Source of the DNA: Frankiales bacterium
GTDB lineage: Bacteria; Actinomycetota; Actinomycetes; Mycobacteriales; SCTD01
Direction of reading: 5' to 3'
NCBI GenBank assembly: GCA_025464795.1
Contig: JAODNB010000303.1
Coordinates: 1 to 34,529, forward strand
Length of the DNA stretch: 34,529 bases
Shown here: in pieces, positions 8,123 through 16,813 of the stretch
How the letters are laid out: each line of letters starts with the position of its first letter
How positions within the stretch are numbered: the first letter of the stretch is position 1
Program-made: the position numbers and the translations under genes
The notes under the pieces: generated by a model
Seen by the model: only the letters and a program-made list of their open reading frames with translations
The model's database searches: none
Told to the model about the DNA's origin: nothing

Positions 8123-10810
8123 GTGCCAGCCGGTCAACGCCTCGTCATCGTCGAATCGCCCGCCAAGGCGAAGACCATCGCGGGCTACCTCGGGCCCGGC
8201 TACGTCGTCGAGTCCTCCATCGGCCACATCCGGGACCTGCCGCGCAGCGCGGCCGACGTCCCTGCGGAGTACAAGGGCCTGCCCTGGGCCAAGGACGGCG
8301 TCGACGTCGACAACGGCTTCAAGGCGCTCTACGTCGTCAGCCCCGACAAGAAGGCACAGGTCGCGAAGCTCAGGGCCGCGTTGAAGGAGTCGGACGAGCT
8401 CTACCTCGCGACGGACGAGGACCGCGAGGGCGAGGCCATCGCCTGGCACCTGCTCGAGACCCTGAAGCCGAAGGTCCCGGTGCACCGGATGGTGTTCCAC
8501 GAGATCACGAAGCCGGCCATCCAGGCCGCCGTCGAGAACCCGCGGGAGCTGGACACCAAGCTGGTGGACGCGCAGGAGACCCGACGGATCCTGGACCGCC
8601 TCTACGGCTACCGGGTGTCGGAGGTGCTCTGGAAGAAGGTCATGCCGCGGCTGTCCGCGGGGCGGGTGCAGTCCGTGGCGACCCGCGTCGTCGTCGAGCG
8701 CGAACGCGCTCGCATGCGCTTCACCGAAGCGGGTTACTGGGACATCGAGGGGACGTTCGTCGCGGACGGCCAGACCGAGCGGCTCGTCGCCACCCTGCAG
8801 GTCGTCGACGGCAAGCGGCTCGCGAGCGGTCGCGACTTCGACGCCGACACCGGCACCCTGACGCGGGACGTCCGTCACCTGAGCGAGCCGGAGGCGCGTT
8901 CGCTCGCTGAGGGGCTCGAGTCCGCATCCTTCTCGGTGCGTGCCGTCGACGAGAAGCCCTACACCCGCAAGCCCTACGCCCCGTTCATGACGTCGACCCT
9001 GCAGCAGGAGGCCGGCCGCAAGCTGCGCATGTCCTCGCGCCAGGTCATGCAGACCGCCCAGCGGCTGTACGAGAACGGCTACATCACCTACATGCGCACC
9101 GACAGCACCAACCTGTCGGAGACGGCGATCAACGCCGCGCGTCAGCAGGCACGTGACCTGTACGGCAACGAGTACGTCCCGGACCAGCCGAGGACGTACG
9201 CGAAGAAGGTCAAGAACGCCCAGGAGGCCCACGAGGCCATCCGGCCTTCGGGCGACGTGTTCCGGACACCTGGTCAGGTCGCCGGCGAGCTGCGCGGCGA
9301 CGAGCACCGGCTGTACGAGCTGATCTGGCAGCGCACTGTCGCGTCGCAGATGGCCGACGCCCGCGGGACCACTGCCTCCATCCGCCTCGGCGCTGTCGCT
9401 GCCGATGGCACCGATGCTGAGTTCGTCGCCTCGGGTCGCACCATCACCTTCAAGGGCTTCCTCGCTGCCTACGTGGAGGAGGTCGACGACCAGGCCGAGG
9501 CGGCCGAGCGCGAGGACTCCGAGAAGCGGTTGCCCGCCGTCGCGGTGAACCAGCCGCTGAGGGTCTCGGCGCTCGACCCCGAGGGTCACACCACCTCGCC
9601 CCCCGCCCGCTACACCGAGGCCTCGCTGGTGAAGCAGCTCGAGGAGCTGGGCATCGGCCGCCCGTCCACCTATGCGTCGATCATCTCGACCATCCAGGAC
9701 CGCGGGTACGTCTGGAAGAAGGGCTCTGCCCTGGTCCCGACGTGGCTCGCCTTCGCCGTCATCGGACTGCTCGAGCAGCACTTCGGCCGGCTGGTCGACT
9801 ACACGTTCACCGCGTCCATGGAGGACGACCTCGACCAGATCGCCGACGGCCAGCGCAACAGCGTCGACTGGCTGACGGCGTTCTACTTCGGCTCCGACGA
9901 GGGCAAGGAGGGCGGTCTCGCCAAGCAGGGTGGCCTGAAGAAGTTGACCTCCGAGGGCCTCGGTGACATCGACGCCCGCGCCATCAACTCCATCCCGATC
10001 GGGCTCGATGCCGACGGCACCCCGGTCGTGGTCCGGGTGGGTCGCTACGGACCCTACGTCGAGATCGGCGAGAAGCGGGCGTCGCTCCCCGAGGACCTCG
10101 CTCCCGACGAGCTCACGGTCGCCATGGCGATCGAGATGGCCGACGCGCCGTCCGACGACCGCGTCCTGGGTCAGCACCCGGCCTCAGGCCTGGACGTCAT
10201 CGCGAAGAAGGGCCGCTTCGGGCCGTACATCACCGTCGCCCTTCCCGAGGGCTCACCGGAGAAGCCGGCGACGGCGTCGCTGTTCAAGACGATGGACCTC
10301 ACAACGGTCACCCTCGAGGACGCGCTGCAGCTTCTGACGCTGCCGCGGACCCTCGGTGAGATCGAGGGCGAGCCGGTCACGGCGCAGAACGGTCGCTACG
10401 GGCCGTACATCAGCAAGGGCAAGGAGAGCCGCTCACTGGTGGACGAGGAGTCGCTGTTCACTGTGACGCTCGAGCAGGCGGTGGCGCTGCTGGCGCAGCC
10501 GAAGCTGCGGGGTCGGGCTGCCGCTGCTCCGCCTCTCAAGGAGCTCGGTGTCGACCCGGTCAGCGAGAAGCCGATGGTCGTCAAGGAGGGGCGCTTCGGC
10601 CCCTACGTCACGGACGGCGAGACGAACGCGTCGCTGCGCAAGGACGACTCGATCGAGGAGCTCACCGACGAGCGCGCGTCCGAGCTGCTCGCAGACAGGC
10701 GCGCGCGCGGCCCGGTGAAGAAGAAGGCCGCGCCGCGCAAGACCGCAGCCAAGAAGGCGCCCGCGAAGAAGGCCGTTCCGAAGAAGGCTGCTGCCAAGAA
10801 GAAGGCGTGA
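8123..10810 (+). CDS. topA: DNA topoisomerase I (type IA)
   Basis: This enzyme relaxes negative supercoils by transient single-strand cleavage. It has 895 residues. The TOPRIM domain opens with LVIVESPAKAKTI and holds the acidic DEDREGEAIAWH motif. The active-site tyrosine is Tyr323 in ITYMRTDST, followed by Arg325. The C-terminal third has four GRYGPY/GRFGPY topoisomerase repeats, then a Lys/Ala-rich tail (about residues 865-895). The zinc-finger ribbons of the E. coli enzyme are absent, as in the mycobacterial and streptomycete enzymes, where the basic tail gives processivity. The start is GTG 8123; GGAG at 8115-8118 leaves only 4 nt. A TTGACA hexamer at 8069-8074 suggests a promoter, but no matching -10 is clear. 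Confidence 0.97.
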   Translation: MPAGQRLVIVESPAKAKTIAGYLGPGYVVESSIGHIRDLPRSAADVPAEYKGLPWAKDGVDVDNGFKALYVVSPDKKAQVAKLRAALKESDELYLATDEDREGEAIAWHLLETLKPKVPVHRMVFHEITKPAIQAAVENPRELDTKLVDAQETRRILDRLYGYRVSEVLWKKVMPRLSAGRVQSVATRVVVERERARMRFTEAGYWDIEGTFVADGQTERLVATLQVVDGKRLASGRDFDADTGTLTRDVRHLSEPEARSLAEGLESASFSVRAVDEKPYTRKPYAPFMTSTLQQEAGRKLRMSSRQVMQTAQRLYENGYITYMRTDSTNLSETAINAARQQARDLYGNEYVPDQPRTYAKKVKNAQEAHEAIRPSGDVFRTPGQVAGELRGDEHRLYELIWQRTVASQMADARGTTASIRLGAVAADGTDAEFVASGRTITFKGFLAAYVEEVDDQAEAAEREDSEKRLPAVAVNQPLRVSALDPEGHTTSPPARYTEASLVKQLEELGIGRPSTYASIISTIQDRGYVWKKGSALVPTWLAFAVIGLLEQHFGRLVDYTFTASMEDDLDQIADGQRNSVDWLTAFYFGSDEGKEGGLAKQGGLKKLTSEGLGDIDARAINSIPIGLDADGTPVVVRVGRYGPYVEIGEKRASLPEDLAPDELTVAMAIEMADAPSDDRVLGQHPASGLDVIAKKGRFGPYITVALPEGSPEKPATASLFKTMDLTTVTLEDALQLLTLPRTLGEIEGEPVTAQNGRYGPYISKGKESRSLVDEESLFTVTLEQAVALLAQPKLRGRAAAAPPLKELGVDPVSEKPMVVKEGRFGPYVTDGETNASLRKDDSIEELTDERASELLADRRARGPVKKKAAPRKTAAKKAPAKKAVPKKAAAKKKA

Positions 10811-10819
10811 CCACCGCCG

Positions 10820-10825
10820 TAGGCT
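10820..10825 (+). promoter_or_regulatory. -10 hexamer TAGGCT for leaderless MFS-tmk
   Basis: TAGGCT lies 9 nt after the topA stop codon and is followed by exactly 6 nt before the ATG at 10832. There is no ribosome binding site. The match to TAnnnT is strong. Confidence 0.6.
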
Positions 10826-10831
10826 GACCGC

Positions 10832-12790
10832 ATGGAGTCGGGGCACCACTGGCCGGGGGCGTTGGCCCACCGCGGCTTCCGGCGGCTGTCCCTCGCCCTG
10901 CTGCTGTCGAGCTTCGGTGACTGGCTCGGGTTCCTCGCCACCACGGCACTGGCGGCGCAGCTCGTCGACGGCTTCGAGGGGCAGAGCTTCGCCATCGGCG
11001 CGGTGCTCGCCTTCCGGCTGCTGCCAGGTGTCGTCCTCGCCCCCTTGGTCGGAGTCGTCGCGGACCGGTTCGACCGGCGAGTGACGATGGTGGTCTGCGA
11101 CCTCCTGCGCTTCGGCTTGTTCCTGTCGATGCCTCTGGTCGGCACGCTGACCTGGCTGCTGGTCGCCTCCGCTCTCGTCGAGGTGCTCTCGCTGATCTGG
11201 ATCCCGGCCAAGGAGGCGTCCGTCCCGCACCTGGCCAAGGAGCAGCTCGAGTCGGCGAACCAGATCTCGCTGTTCGCGACCTACGGGACCGCGCCCCTCG
11301 CGGCTGTCGTGTTCGGGGTGCTCGGGGTCCTGAAGGTCCGCACCCACGAGTCCGCAGCCAACATCGGGCTGTTCGTCGACGCGGGAACGTTCCTTTTCGC
11401 TGCGGTCCAGGTCGCCCGGATCCGCGAGATCCCCTCGCACAGCGAGTCCGTCTCGGCGGGGGCGACACCGTCTGTGGTGCAGAGCGTCCGGGAGGGCCTG
11501 CGCTTCGCCCGCAGCAGTCGCCTCGTACGCGGCCTGCTGGTCGGCATGCTGGGCGCGCTGGCCGCGACCGGTGTCGTCGTGGGCAACGGCAAGACCTTCA
11601 GCGACACCGTCCTCAACGGCGGGGAAGGGGCCTTCGCGCTGCTCTTCGGGTCGGTCTTCGTGGGCATCGCTCTCGGCGTCGCCCTCGGACCCCGACTGGT
11701 GCGCGACGTGTCCCGCCGCCGGGTCCTGGGGCCGGCGATCGTCGGCGCCGGGCTCTCGCTGGTGTTCATGTCCGCCGTCCCCGTACTGGCCCTGGTCGTG
11801 GTCGCGACGCTGCTGCTCGGTTCCTGTGCCGGGCTGGCCTACGTCACCGGGCTGACGCTGCTCGGAGCTGAGGTCGAGGACGCTCTGCGAGGGCGGACCT
11901 TCGGCTTGGTCAACACGCTGATGCGGTTGGCGCTGCTGCTGTCCCTGACGGTGGCGCCCGGGCTCGCAGGGCTCGTCGGCATCCACCGCTGGGGCCGCTT
12001 CGACGTCAACGGCGCCTCGGTGACCTTGCTGCTCGGAGGCCTGCTCGCCGTCTTCGTCGGTGGACTGTCCTACCGCACCATGAACGACCGGCCTGGGATC
12101 CCGCTGCGGTCAGACCTCGTCCGCGTACTGCTTCGCCGACGCGTCCGCGGGCCGCTGCACCCTGGCCTCTTCGTGGTCTTCGAGGGGGGCGAGGGTGCGG
12201 GGAAGTCGACGCAGGTCTCGCGGCTTGCCCACCTGCTCGAGAGCACGGGGCTCGAGGTCGTCGTCACCCGCGAGCCCGGCGCGACGGAGGTGGGCGCGAA
12301 GATCCGGACGATGCTGCTCGACCCGGCGACGACCCTGTCGGTTCGGACCGAGGCGCTGCTCTACGCTGCCGACCGCGCCCAGCACGTCGCGACCGTCGTG
12401 CGACCAGCTCTCGAGCGCGGGGCAGTGGTCATCAGCGACCGCTACGTCGACAGCTCGCTCGCCTACCAGGGCGCGGGCCGCGCTCTCTCGCTCGATGAGG
12501 TCGCGCAGCTCTCCCGCTGGGCGACCGAGGGGCTGCGTCCCGACGTGACCCTGCTGCTCGACATCGACCCCGAGGTCGGACTGGCCCGCGCGACGGGCTC
12601 ACCGGACCGGATCGAGCAGGAGTCCCTCGCGTTCCACCGCGCCGTCCGCCAGGGGTTCTTGGACCTCGCCTCTGCTGAGCCGACGCGCTACCTCGTCGTC
12701 AGTGCGGTGCAGACTCCCGACGAGGTCCATGCGGCGATCGCGGCGCGGGTGCTGCCCCTCGCCCCTGCGCAACGCTTGGAGCGAGTGTGA
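10832..12790 (+). CDS. tmk: Fusion of MFS transporter and thymidylate kinase
   Basis: This is a 652-residue two-part protein. Residues 1 to ~420 form a major-facilitator transporter of the MFS_3 type, with multiple hydrophobic helices and the loop motif GVVADRFDRR near residue 75. Residues ~446-652 are a full-length dTMP kinase, which makes dTDP from dTMP. Its P-loop is GGEGAGKS (452-459), the DRY motif is at 536-538 and a lid with Arg residues follows. The kinase part looks intact, so it should be active on the inner face of the membrane. As I recall, the same fusion occurs in Streptomyces (SCO3542). What the transporter carries is unknown. The 3' end overlaps holB by 4 nt, the classical tmk-holB pairing. 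Confidence 0.9.
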   Translation: MESGHHWPGALAHRGFRRLSLALLLSSFGDWLGFLATTALAAQLVDGFEGQSFAIGAVLAFRLLPGVVLAPLVGVVADRFDRRVTMVVCDLLRFGLFLSMPLVGTLTWLLVASALVEVLSLIWIPAKEASVPHLAKEQLESANQISLFATYGTAPLAAVVFGVLGVLKVRTHESAANIGLFVDAGTFLFAAVQVARIREIPSHSESVSAGATPSVVQSVREGLRFARSSRLVRGLLVGMLGALAATGVVVGNGKTFSDTVLNGGEGAFALLFGSVFVGIALGVALGPRLVRDVSRRRVLGPAIVGAGLSLVFMSAVPVLALVVVATLLLGSCAGLAYVTGLTLLGAEVEDALRGRTFGLVNTLMRLALLLSLTVAPGLAGLVGIHRWGRFDVNGASVTLLLGGLLAVFVGGLSYRTMNDRPGIPLRSDLVRVLLRRRVRGPLHPGLFVVFEGGEGAGKSTQVSRLAHLLESTGLEVVVTREPGATEVGAKIRTMLLDPATTLSVRTEALLYAADRAQHVATVVRPALERGAVVISDRYVDSSLAYQGAGRALSLDEVAQLSRWATEGLRPDVTLLLDIDPEVGLARATGSPDRIEQESLAFHRAVRQGFLDLASAEPTRYLVVSAVQTPDEVHAAIAARVLPLAPAQRLERV

Positions 12791-13962
12791 GCGTGTTCAG
12801 CGACCTGGTCGGTCAGGAGGCCGTGGTCGAGCAGCTCACCGCTGCCGCAGCGGCAGCCGCTGAGGCCCTGGCTGGAGGGGACGGTGCGGGCATGACGCAC
12901 GCGTGGCTGTTCACCGGACCTCCCGGCTCCGGACGGTCCAACGCCGCACGGGCCTTCGCCGCCGCCCTGCAGTGCCCGGAGGGGGGCTGCGGGCACTGCG
13001 AGACCTGCCACCAGGCGCTCGGAGGGACCCACCCGGACGTTGCGGTGATCGTGCCCGAGGGCTTGCACCTGCTCATCGACCAGGCCCGCGAGATCATCCA
13101 GCGCAGCTCCCGCGCGCCGACGCGGGGCCGTTGGCAGGTCACCCTGATCGAGGACGCGGACCGCATGGAGGAGCGCACCTCCAACACGCTGCTGAAGGCC
13201 GTGGAGGAGCCGCCACCTCACAGCGTCCTGCTGCTCTGCGCGCCGTCCGTCGACGACCTGCTGCCGACGATCCGGTCCCGCTGTCGCCTGGTCCCTCTCC
13301 GATCCCCCTCCGCCGCCGCGGTCGCACAGGTGCTGGTCGAGCGCGACGGCGTCGACCCCGCGATGGCCGCCTTCGCCGCGCGGGCGTCCCAAGGCCACAT
13401 CGGCCGCGCGCGTCGCCTCGCGACCGATGAGGAGACCCGTCGAGAGCGACGGGACGTGCTGGCCCTGCCCCGATCGCTCGGCAACGTCGGCCAGGCCCTG
13501 AACGCCGCCAAGGACCTGTTCGACGCCGCGAAGGACGAGGCCGACAAGCTGGCCGCATCGCGGGACGACGTCGAGCGCGAGGCGCTGTCCACTGCCCTCG
13601 GCGGAGGCGCCACCGGCAAGGGCTACGCCGGGAGTGCGCCGAAGGGGGGCGCCGGGGCGCTGAAGGAGCTGGAGAAGCGGCAGCGGTCGCGGGGCACCAG
13701 GACGCAGCGCGATGCCCTCGACCGGGCGCTGATCGACCTGGCCGCCTTCTACCGCGACGTGCTGACCGTGCAGCTGGGCACGAACGCGGTGCCGGTCCAC
13801 GGCGACCTCGCCGATCAGGCAGCGGTCATCGCCGGCAACTCGACCCCCGAGTCCACGCTGCACCGCATCGACGCGATCCTGGCCTGCCGGACCGCAGTCG
13901 AGGGCAACGTCGCCCCGCAGCTCGCGGTCGAGGCCATGGCCCTCGCCCTGCGCACCGGCTGA
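12787..13962 (+). CDS. holB: DNA polymerase III clamp loader, delta' subunit
   Basis: This 391-residue AAA+ subunit belongs to the clamp loader that places the beta clamp on DNA. The P-loop reads GPPGSGRS (44-51), with Arg50 in place of the catalytic Lys; delta' subunits are known to be inactive as ATPases. Cys63, Cys68, Cys71 and Cys74 form the zinc module. The sensor-type motif SRC follows near residue 163, and LLKAVEEPP is typical. The start is GTG 12787, inside the tmk stop (GTGA overlap), so translation is coupled. A charged region (about 240-310) is longer than in E. coli HolB. The next downstream element is tRNA-Thr, whose -35 overlaps the holB stop codon. Confidence 0.93.
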   Translation: MSVFSDLVGQEAVVEQLTAAAAAAAEALAGGDGAGMTHAWLFTGPPGSGRSNAARAFAAALQCPEGGCGHCETCHQALGGTHPDVAVIVPEGLHLLIDQAREIIQRSSRAPTRGRWQVTLIEDADRMEERTSNTLLKAVEEPPPHSVLLLCAPSVDDLLPTIRSRCRLVPLRSPSAAAVAQVLVERDGVDPAMAAFAARASQGHIGRARRLATDEETRRERRDVLALPRSLGNVGQALNAAKDLFDAAKDEADKLAASRDDVEREALSTALGGGATGKGYAGSAPKGGAGALKELEKRQRSRGTRTQRDALDRALIDLAAFYRDVLTVQLGTNAVPVHGDLADQAAVIAGNSTPESTLHRIDAILACRTAVEGNVAPQLAVEAMALALRTG

Positions 13963-13988
13963 CGTCCCGCAGCGGGGTGCCTTAGACT
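13959..13988 (+). promoter_or_regulatory. Promoter of tRNA-Thr
   Basis: CTGACG (13959-13964), an 18-nt spacer, then TAGACT (13983-13988). The -35 hexamer contains the holB stop codon. Transcription would start near 13995, a few bases before the mature tRNA. Confidence 0.6.
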
Positions 13989-14002
13989 TTCCCGCGTAGT
14001 AC

Positions 14003-14078
14003 GCCGCCTTAGCTCAGTCGGCAGAGCACCTCACTCGTAATGAGGTTGTCCGGAGTTCGATTCTCCGAGGCGGCTCCA
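14003..14078 (+). tRNA. tRNA-Thr, anticodon CGT
   Basis: A complete cloverleaf can be folded by eye. The acceptor is GCCGCCT/AGGCGGC. The D arm lies around AGCTCAGTCGGCAGAGC. The anticodon stem CCTCA/TGAGG has loop CTCGTAA, so the anticodon is CGT (14036-14038), reading ACG. The T arm is CGGAG-TTCGATT-CTCCG. The discriminator is T, and the CCA end is encoded (14076-14078). Confidence 0.97.
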
Positions 14079-14083
14079 CCGCT

Positions 14084-14109
14084 CCGCCCCAGCCCACCGG
14101 CTGGGGCGG
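14084..14109 (+). terminator. Terminator after tRNA-Thr
   Basis: An 11-bp stem, CCGCCCCAGCC (14084-14094) with GGCTGGGGCGG (14099-14109), around a CACC loop. It lies 5 nt after the tRNA and 29 nt before prfC. Confidence 0.8.
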
Positions 14110-14138
14110 CTGCGCTTGATGACCAGGAGGACCCACGG

Positions 14139-15734
14139 ATGAGCGCTCGCGCTGGCACTCTTGCTGTCACGGAAGCCGCGCGCCGTCGCACCTTCGCGGT
14201 CATCAGCCACCCCGACGCCGGCAAGTCGACCCTGACCGAGGCCCTGGCGCTGCACGCCCGGGTGATCAACGAAGCGGGTCACATCCATGGCAAGGCGGGA
14301 CGCAAGAGCACCGTCTCCGACTGGATGGACATCGAGAAGGCCCGTGGCATCTCGATCTCCAGCGCGGCCCTGCAGTTCGAGTACGAGGGATCGGTCATCA
14401 ACCTCGTCGACACCCCAGGTCACGCGGACTTCTCCGAGGACACCTACCGGGTGCTCGCGGCCGTCGACAGCGCCGTGATGCTCGTCGACGCTGCCAAGGG
14501 GATGGAGCCGCAGACGCTCAAGCTGTTCGAGGTCTGCCGGCACCGCCGCATCCCGGTCCTCACCGTCATCAACAAGTGGGACCGACCCGGACACGAGGCG
14601 CTCCAGCTCATGGACGAGGTCTTCCTCAAGACCGGCCTGAAGCCGACGCCCTTGACCTGGCCAGTCGGCATCGCGGGTGACTTCCGCGGCGTCCTCGACC
14701 GGCGGAACGGCACGATGATCCAGTTCACCCGTACCGCCGGCGGGGCAACGCTGGCAGCTCAGGCCGTGCTGTCGGCGGACGAGGCCCTTGCTGCCCACGG
14801 CGACGCCTGGACGACGGCCGTCGAGGAGTCGGAGCTGCTGTCGGCGGACGAGGCCGACCTCGACGTCGAGGCCTACCTCGACCACCGCGCGACCCCGGTG
14901 CTGTTCGGCTCGGCCGTCCTCAACTTCGGCGTCTCGCAGCTCCTCGACACCCTGCTCGAGCTGGCCCCCGCGCCCGGTCCTCGTCCGGACGTGGCGGGCG
15001 AGCCGCGGGAGGTCGACGCCCCGTTCAGCGGCTTCGTCTTCAAGATCCAGGCAGGGATGGACTCGGCGCACCGGGACCGGCTCGCCTACATCCGGGTGTG
15101 CTCCGGCGTCTTCGAGCGCGGCTCCGTCGTGACCCACGCCGCGTCCAAGAAGCCGTTCGCGACCAAGTACGCGCAGCAGGTCTTCGGGCAGAGCCGCGAG
15201 ACGGTCGACCTGGCGTACCCCGGCGATGTCGTCGGCCTGGTGAACGCCTCGATGCTCCGCGTCGGCGACTCGCTCTACGTCGACTCGGCGGTGACCTTCC
15301 CGCCGATCCCGTCCTTCGCCCCGGAGCACTTCGCCGTCGCGCGGGCGAACGACTCGGGACGCTACAAGCAGTTCCGTCGCGGCATCGAGCAGCTCGAGCA
15401 GGAGGGGGTCGTGCAGGTCCTGCGCAGTGATCGTCGTGGCGACCAGGCACCCGTCCTCGCCGCCGTCGGCCCTATGCAGTTCGAGGTGGCGACCCACCGG
15501 ATGAAGGGGGAGATGGGGGCTGAGGTCACCCTCGACCGGCTGCCGTACTCCGTCGCGCGACGCACCACCCGCGACTGGGTGACTCAGCTGGACTCTCAGT
15601 CCGGAGTGGAGTGCTTCCTGCGCGGCGACGGCGAGTGGCTGGCCCTTTTTGCCGACCAGTGGCGCCTGGGCCGTACGCAGCGGGACCTCCCCGAGGCCGT
15701 CCTCGAGCCCCTCGTCGCCGCCACCGACGCCTGA
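14139..15734 (+). CDS. prfC: Peptide chain release factor 3
   Basis: This translational GTPase of 531 residues recycles RF1 and RF2 from the ribosome after peptide release. The P-loop is SHPDAGKST (23-31), the G3 motif DTPGHADF follows, and the G4 motif is NKWD. The insert GKAGRKSTVSDWMDIEK and switch GISISSA are typical of RF3. Length matches the family (about 530). The ATG at 14139 is chosen because AGGAGGA lies 7 nt upstream; the frame is open back to 14040 but that would run through the tRNA. The gene stands alone: tRNA terminator before, convergent anti-sigma gene after. Confidence 0.96.
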   Translation: MSARAGTLAVTEAARRRTFAVISHPDAGKSTLTEALALHARVINEAGHIHGKAGRKSTVSDWMDIEKARGISISSAALQFEYEGSVINLVDTPGHADFSEDTYRVLAAVDSAVMLVDAAKGMEPQTLKLFEVCRHRRIPVLTVINKWDRPGHEALQLMDEVFLKTGLKPTPLTWPVGIAGDFRGVLDRRNGTMIQFTRTAGGATLAAQAVLSADEALAAHGDAWTTAVEESELLSADEADLDVEAYLDHRATPVLFGSAVLNFGVSQLLDTLLELAPAPGPRPDVAGEPREVDAPFSGFVFKIQAGMDSAHRDRLAYIRVCSGVFERGSVVTHAASKKPFATKYAQQVFGQSRETVDLAYPGDVVGLVNASMLRVGDSLYVDSAVTFPPIPSFAPEHFAVARANDSGRYKQFRRGIEQLEQEGVVQVLRSDRRGDQAPVLAAVGPMQFEVATHRMKGEMGAEVTLDRLPYSVARRTTRDWVTQLDSQSGVECFLRGDGEWLALFADQWRLGRTQRDLPEAVLEPLVAATDA

Positions 15735-15752
15735 CCCCCTCGCCCCTCCCGC

Positions 15753-15767
15753 CACTTCAGGGAAGTG
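15753..15767. terminator. Weak bidirectional hairpin between prfC and the anti-sigma gene
   Basis: CACTTC-AGG-GAAGTG in the 49-nt convergent gap, flanked by C-rich and G-rich runs that could extend pairing. It may serve both transcripts, but the stem is only 6 bp. Confidence 0.35.
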
Positions 15768-15783
15768 CAAGGTCTGGGGGGGA

Positions 15784-16164
15784 TCAGCGGAGGCGGCGAC
15801 GGACGTTCTTGGCGGACAGCCACGAGACATAACCAGCACCCGCCCCGGCGGCGGCACCCGCGACCAGCAGCGCGACGGACAGGACCGGCTTCGCCCCGCT
15901 GACCGCTCCTCGCAGCGGAGCAGCACCACGGGGGGACGACGAGTTCTCGAGCAGGGACTCGAGCAGGCCCTCAGGCGGTGCCGAAGGAGCCCCCGCGAGG
16001 GTGGACAGCCCGACGTGCAGCTCCCGCTGGATCGAGAACTCCGCCTGGCAGGCCGCGCAGCGACGAAGGTGCAGGGCCACCAGCTTGCGCCGCAGCCGCG
16101 GCAGGGAGAGGTCCACGTACGCAGGCAGCTGCGCCTGGACCTCCTGGCAGACCCGCTCGCTCAT
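15784..16164 (-). CDS. Zinc-finger (ZAS) anti-sigma factor with one membrane span
   Basis: This 126-residue anti-sigma factor is for the adjacent ECF sigma. The ZAS motif is Cys6...His32-x3-Cys36-x2-Cys39, which binds zinc in this family. One transmembrane helix follows (about residues 92-117), and the protein ends with a short basic tail (NVRRRLR), so there is almost no outer domain to sense signals. The ATG overlaps the sigma stop (ATGA, 4 nt), giving coupled, near-equal synthesis as is usual for such pairs. Inference: it holds the sigma factor at the membrane until released. Confidence 0.85.
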   Translation of the reverse strand: MSERVCQEVQAQLPAYVDLSLPRLRRKLVALHLRRCAACQAEFSIQRELHVGLSTLAGAPSAPPEGLLESLLENSSSPRGAAPLRGAVSGAKPVLSVALLVAGAAAGAGAGYVSWLSAKNVRRRLR

Positions 16165-16709
16165 ACGACCAGCTCCCTCAGCCTCGTGTGCGCCCGGTGC
16201 AGCCGGACCTTCACGGCTCCTTCGCTGATGCCGAGCAGCTCAGCGGTCTCCTTCGTGGACAAGCCCTGGACATCTCTGAGGACGACGACCTCACGGGCGT
16301 CCTCCGGCAGGTCAGCCAACGCCTTTGCGGTACGGCGTGCAAGGTCGGCCGTGGTGACGCGCTCCTCCGGTGAGGCGTCGTTGGACGCGAGGTCGTCGAA
16401 GACGGCGTCCACCGTGCCGGCGCTCTGACCGCGGGCGCGCACGTCGCCTCGCTTGCGCAGGGACGTCATGCAGACGTTGACGGTGACCCGGTGCAGCCAG
16501 GTACCGAAGGCCGCCTCGCCCCGGAACCCCAGGACCGAGCGGACGACCCGCACGTAGACCTCTTGCGTGGCGTCCGCCGCATCGGACGGATCCCCCAGCA
16601 GGCGTCGGCAGAGGGCGTAGACGTGCGCGTAGGTGCCGCGGATGAGGTCATCCATCGCGCCCTTCTCCCCGCGCTGCACGGCGCGTACGAGAGCAGGATC
16701 GACCTCCAC
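16161..16709 (-). CDS. ECF-type RNA polymerase sigma factor
   Basis: This 182-residue sigma-70 family protein has only regions 2 and 4. Region 2 covers about residues 20-90 (ATQEVYVRVVRSV and TWLHRVTVNVCMTSLRKR). Region 4 covers about 125-180 and has the helix-turn-helix GLSTKETAELLGISEGAVKVRLHRA. The start is GTG 16709 on the minus strand. It forms a sigma/anti-sigma operon with the downstream ZAS gene. A candidate autoregulated promoter, GGTTAC-N15-CGTT, ends 5 nt before the start codon. Which stress it answers is not visible from the sequence. Confidence 0.92.
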   Translation of the reverse strand: MEVDPALVRAVQRGEKGAMDDLIRGTYAHVYALCRRLLGDPSDAADATQEVYVRVVRSVLGFRGEAAFGTWLHRVTVNVCMTSLRKRGDVRARGQSAGTVDAVFDDLASNDASPEERVTTADLARRTAKALADLPEDAREVVVLRDVQGLSTKETAELLGISEGAVKVRLHRAHTRLRELVV

Positions 16710-16714
16710 AGCGA

Positions 16715-16743
16715 AACGTTCTCAGAGATCCTTGTAACCAAGG
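16715..16743 (-). promoter_or_regulatory. Candidate ECF promoter and inverted repeat between divergent genes
   Basis: On the minus strand GGTTAC (16739-16734), 15 nt, then CGTT (16718-16715) resembles an ECF promoter. Transcription would start at about the GTG itself. The -35 lies inside the inverted repeat CCTTG-TAAC-CAAGG (16730-16743). The same GTAACC on the plus strand faces the small membrane protein gene. A bidirectional control site is possible. Confidence 0.35.
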
Positions 16744-16813
16744 GGGATCCGCGCGGTCCAACGTACTGAGCGAGGCAGATCGCCCCGCCAGCCTCATCAC
16801 AGGAGTGGTGAAC

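Noticed and set aside
8078-10177. 699-codon open frame antisense to topA
   Set aside because: No recognisable motif, and the composition is that of a reverse-strand shadow; topA is unmistakable on the other strand.
14040-14138. Upstream extension of prfC
   Set aside because: The frame is open but passes through the tRNA and its terminator; the ATG at 14139 has an excellent ribosome binding site.
14031-15929. 632-codon open frame antisense to prfC
   Set aside because: It also runs into the tRNA, and the plus strand encodes a complete release factor 3.
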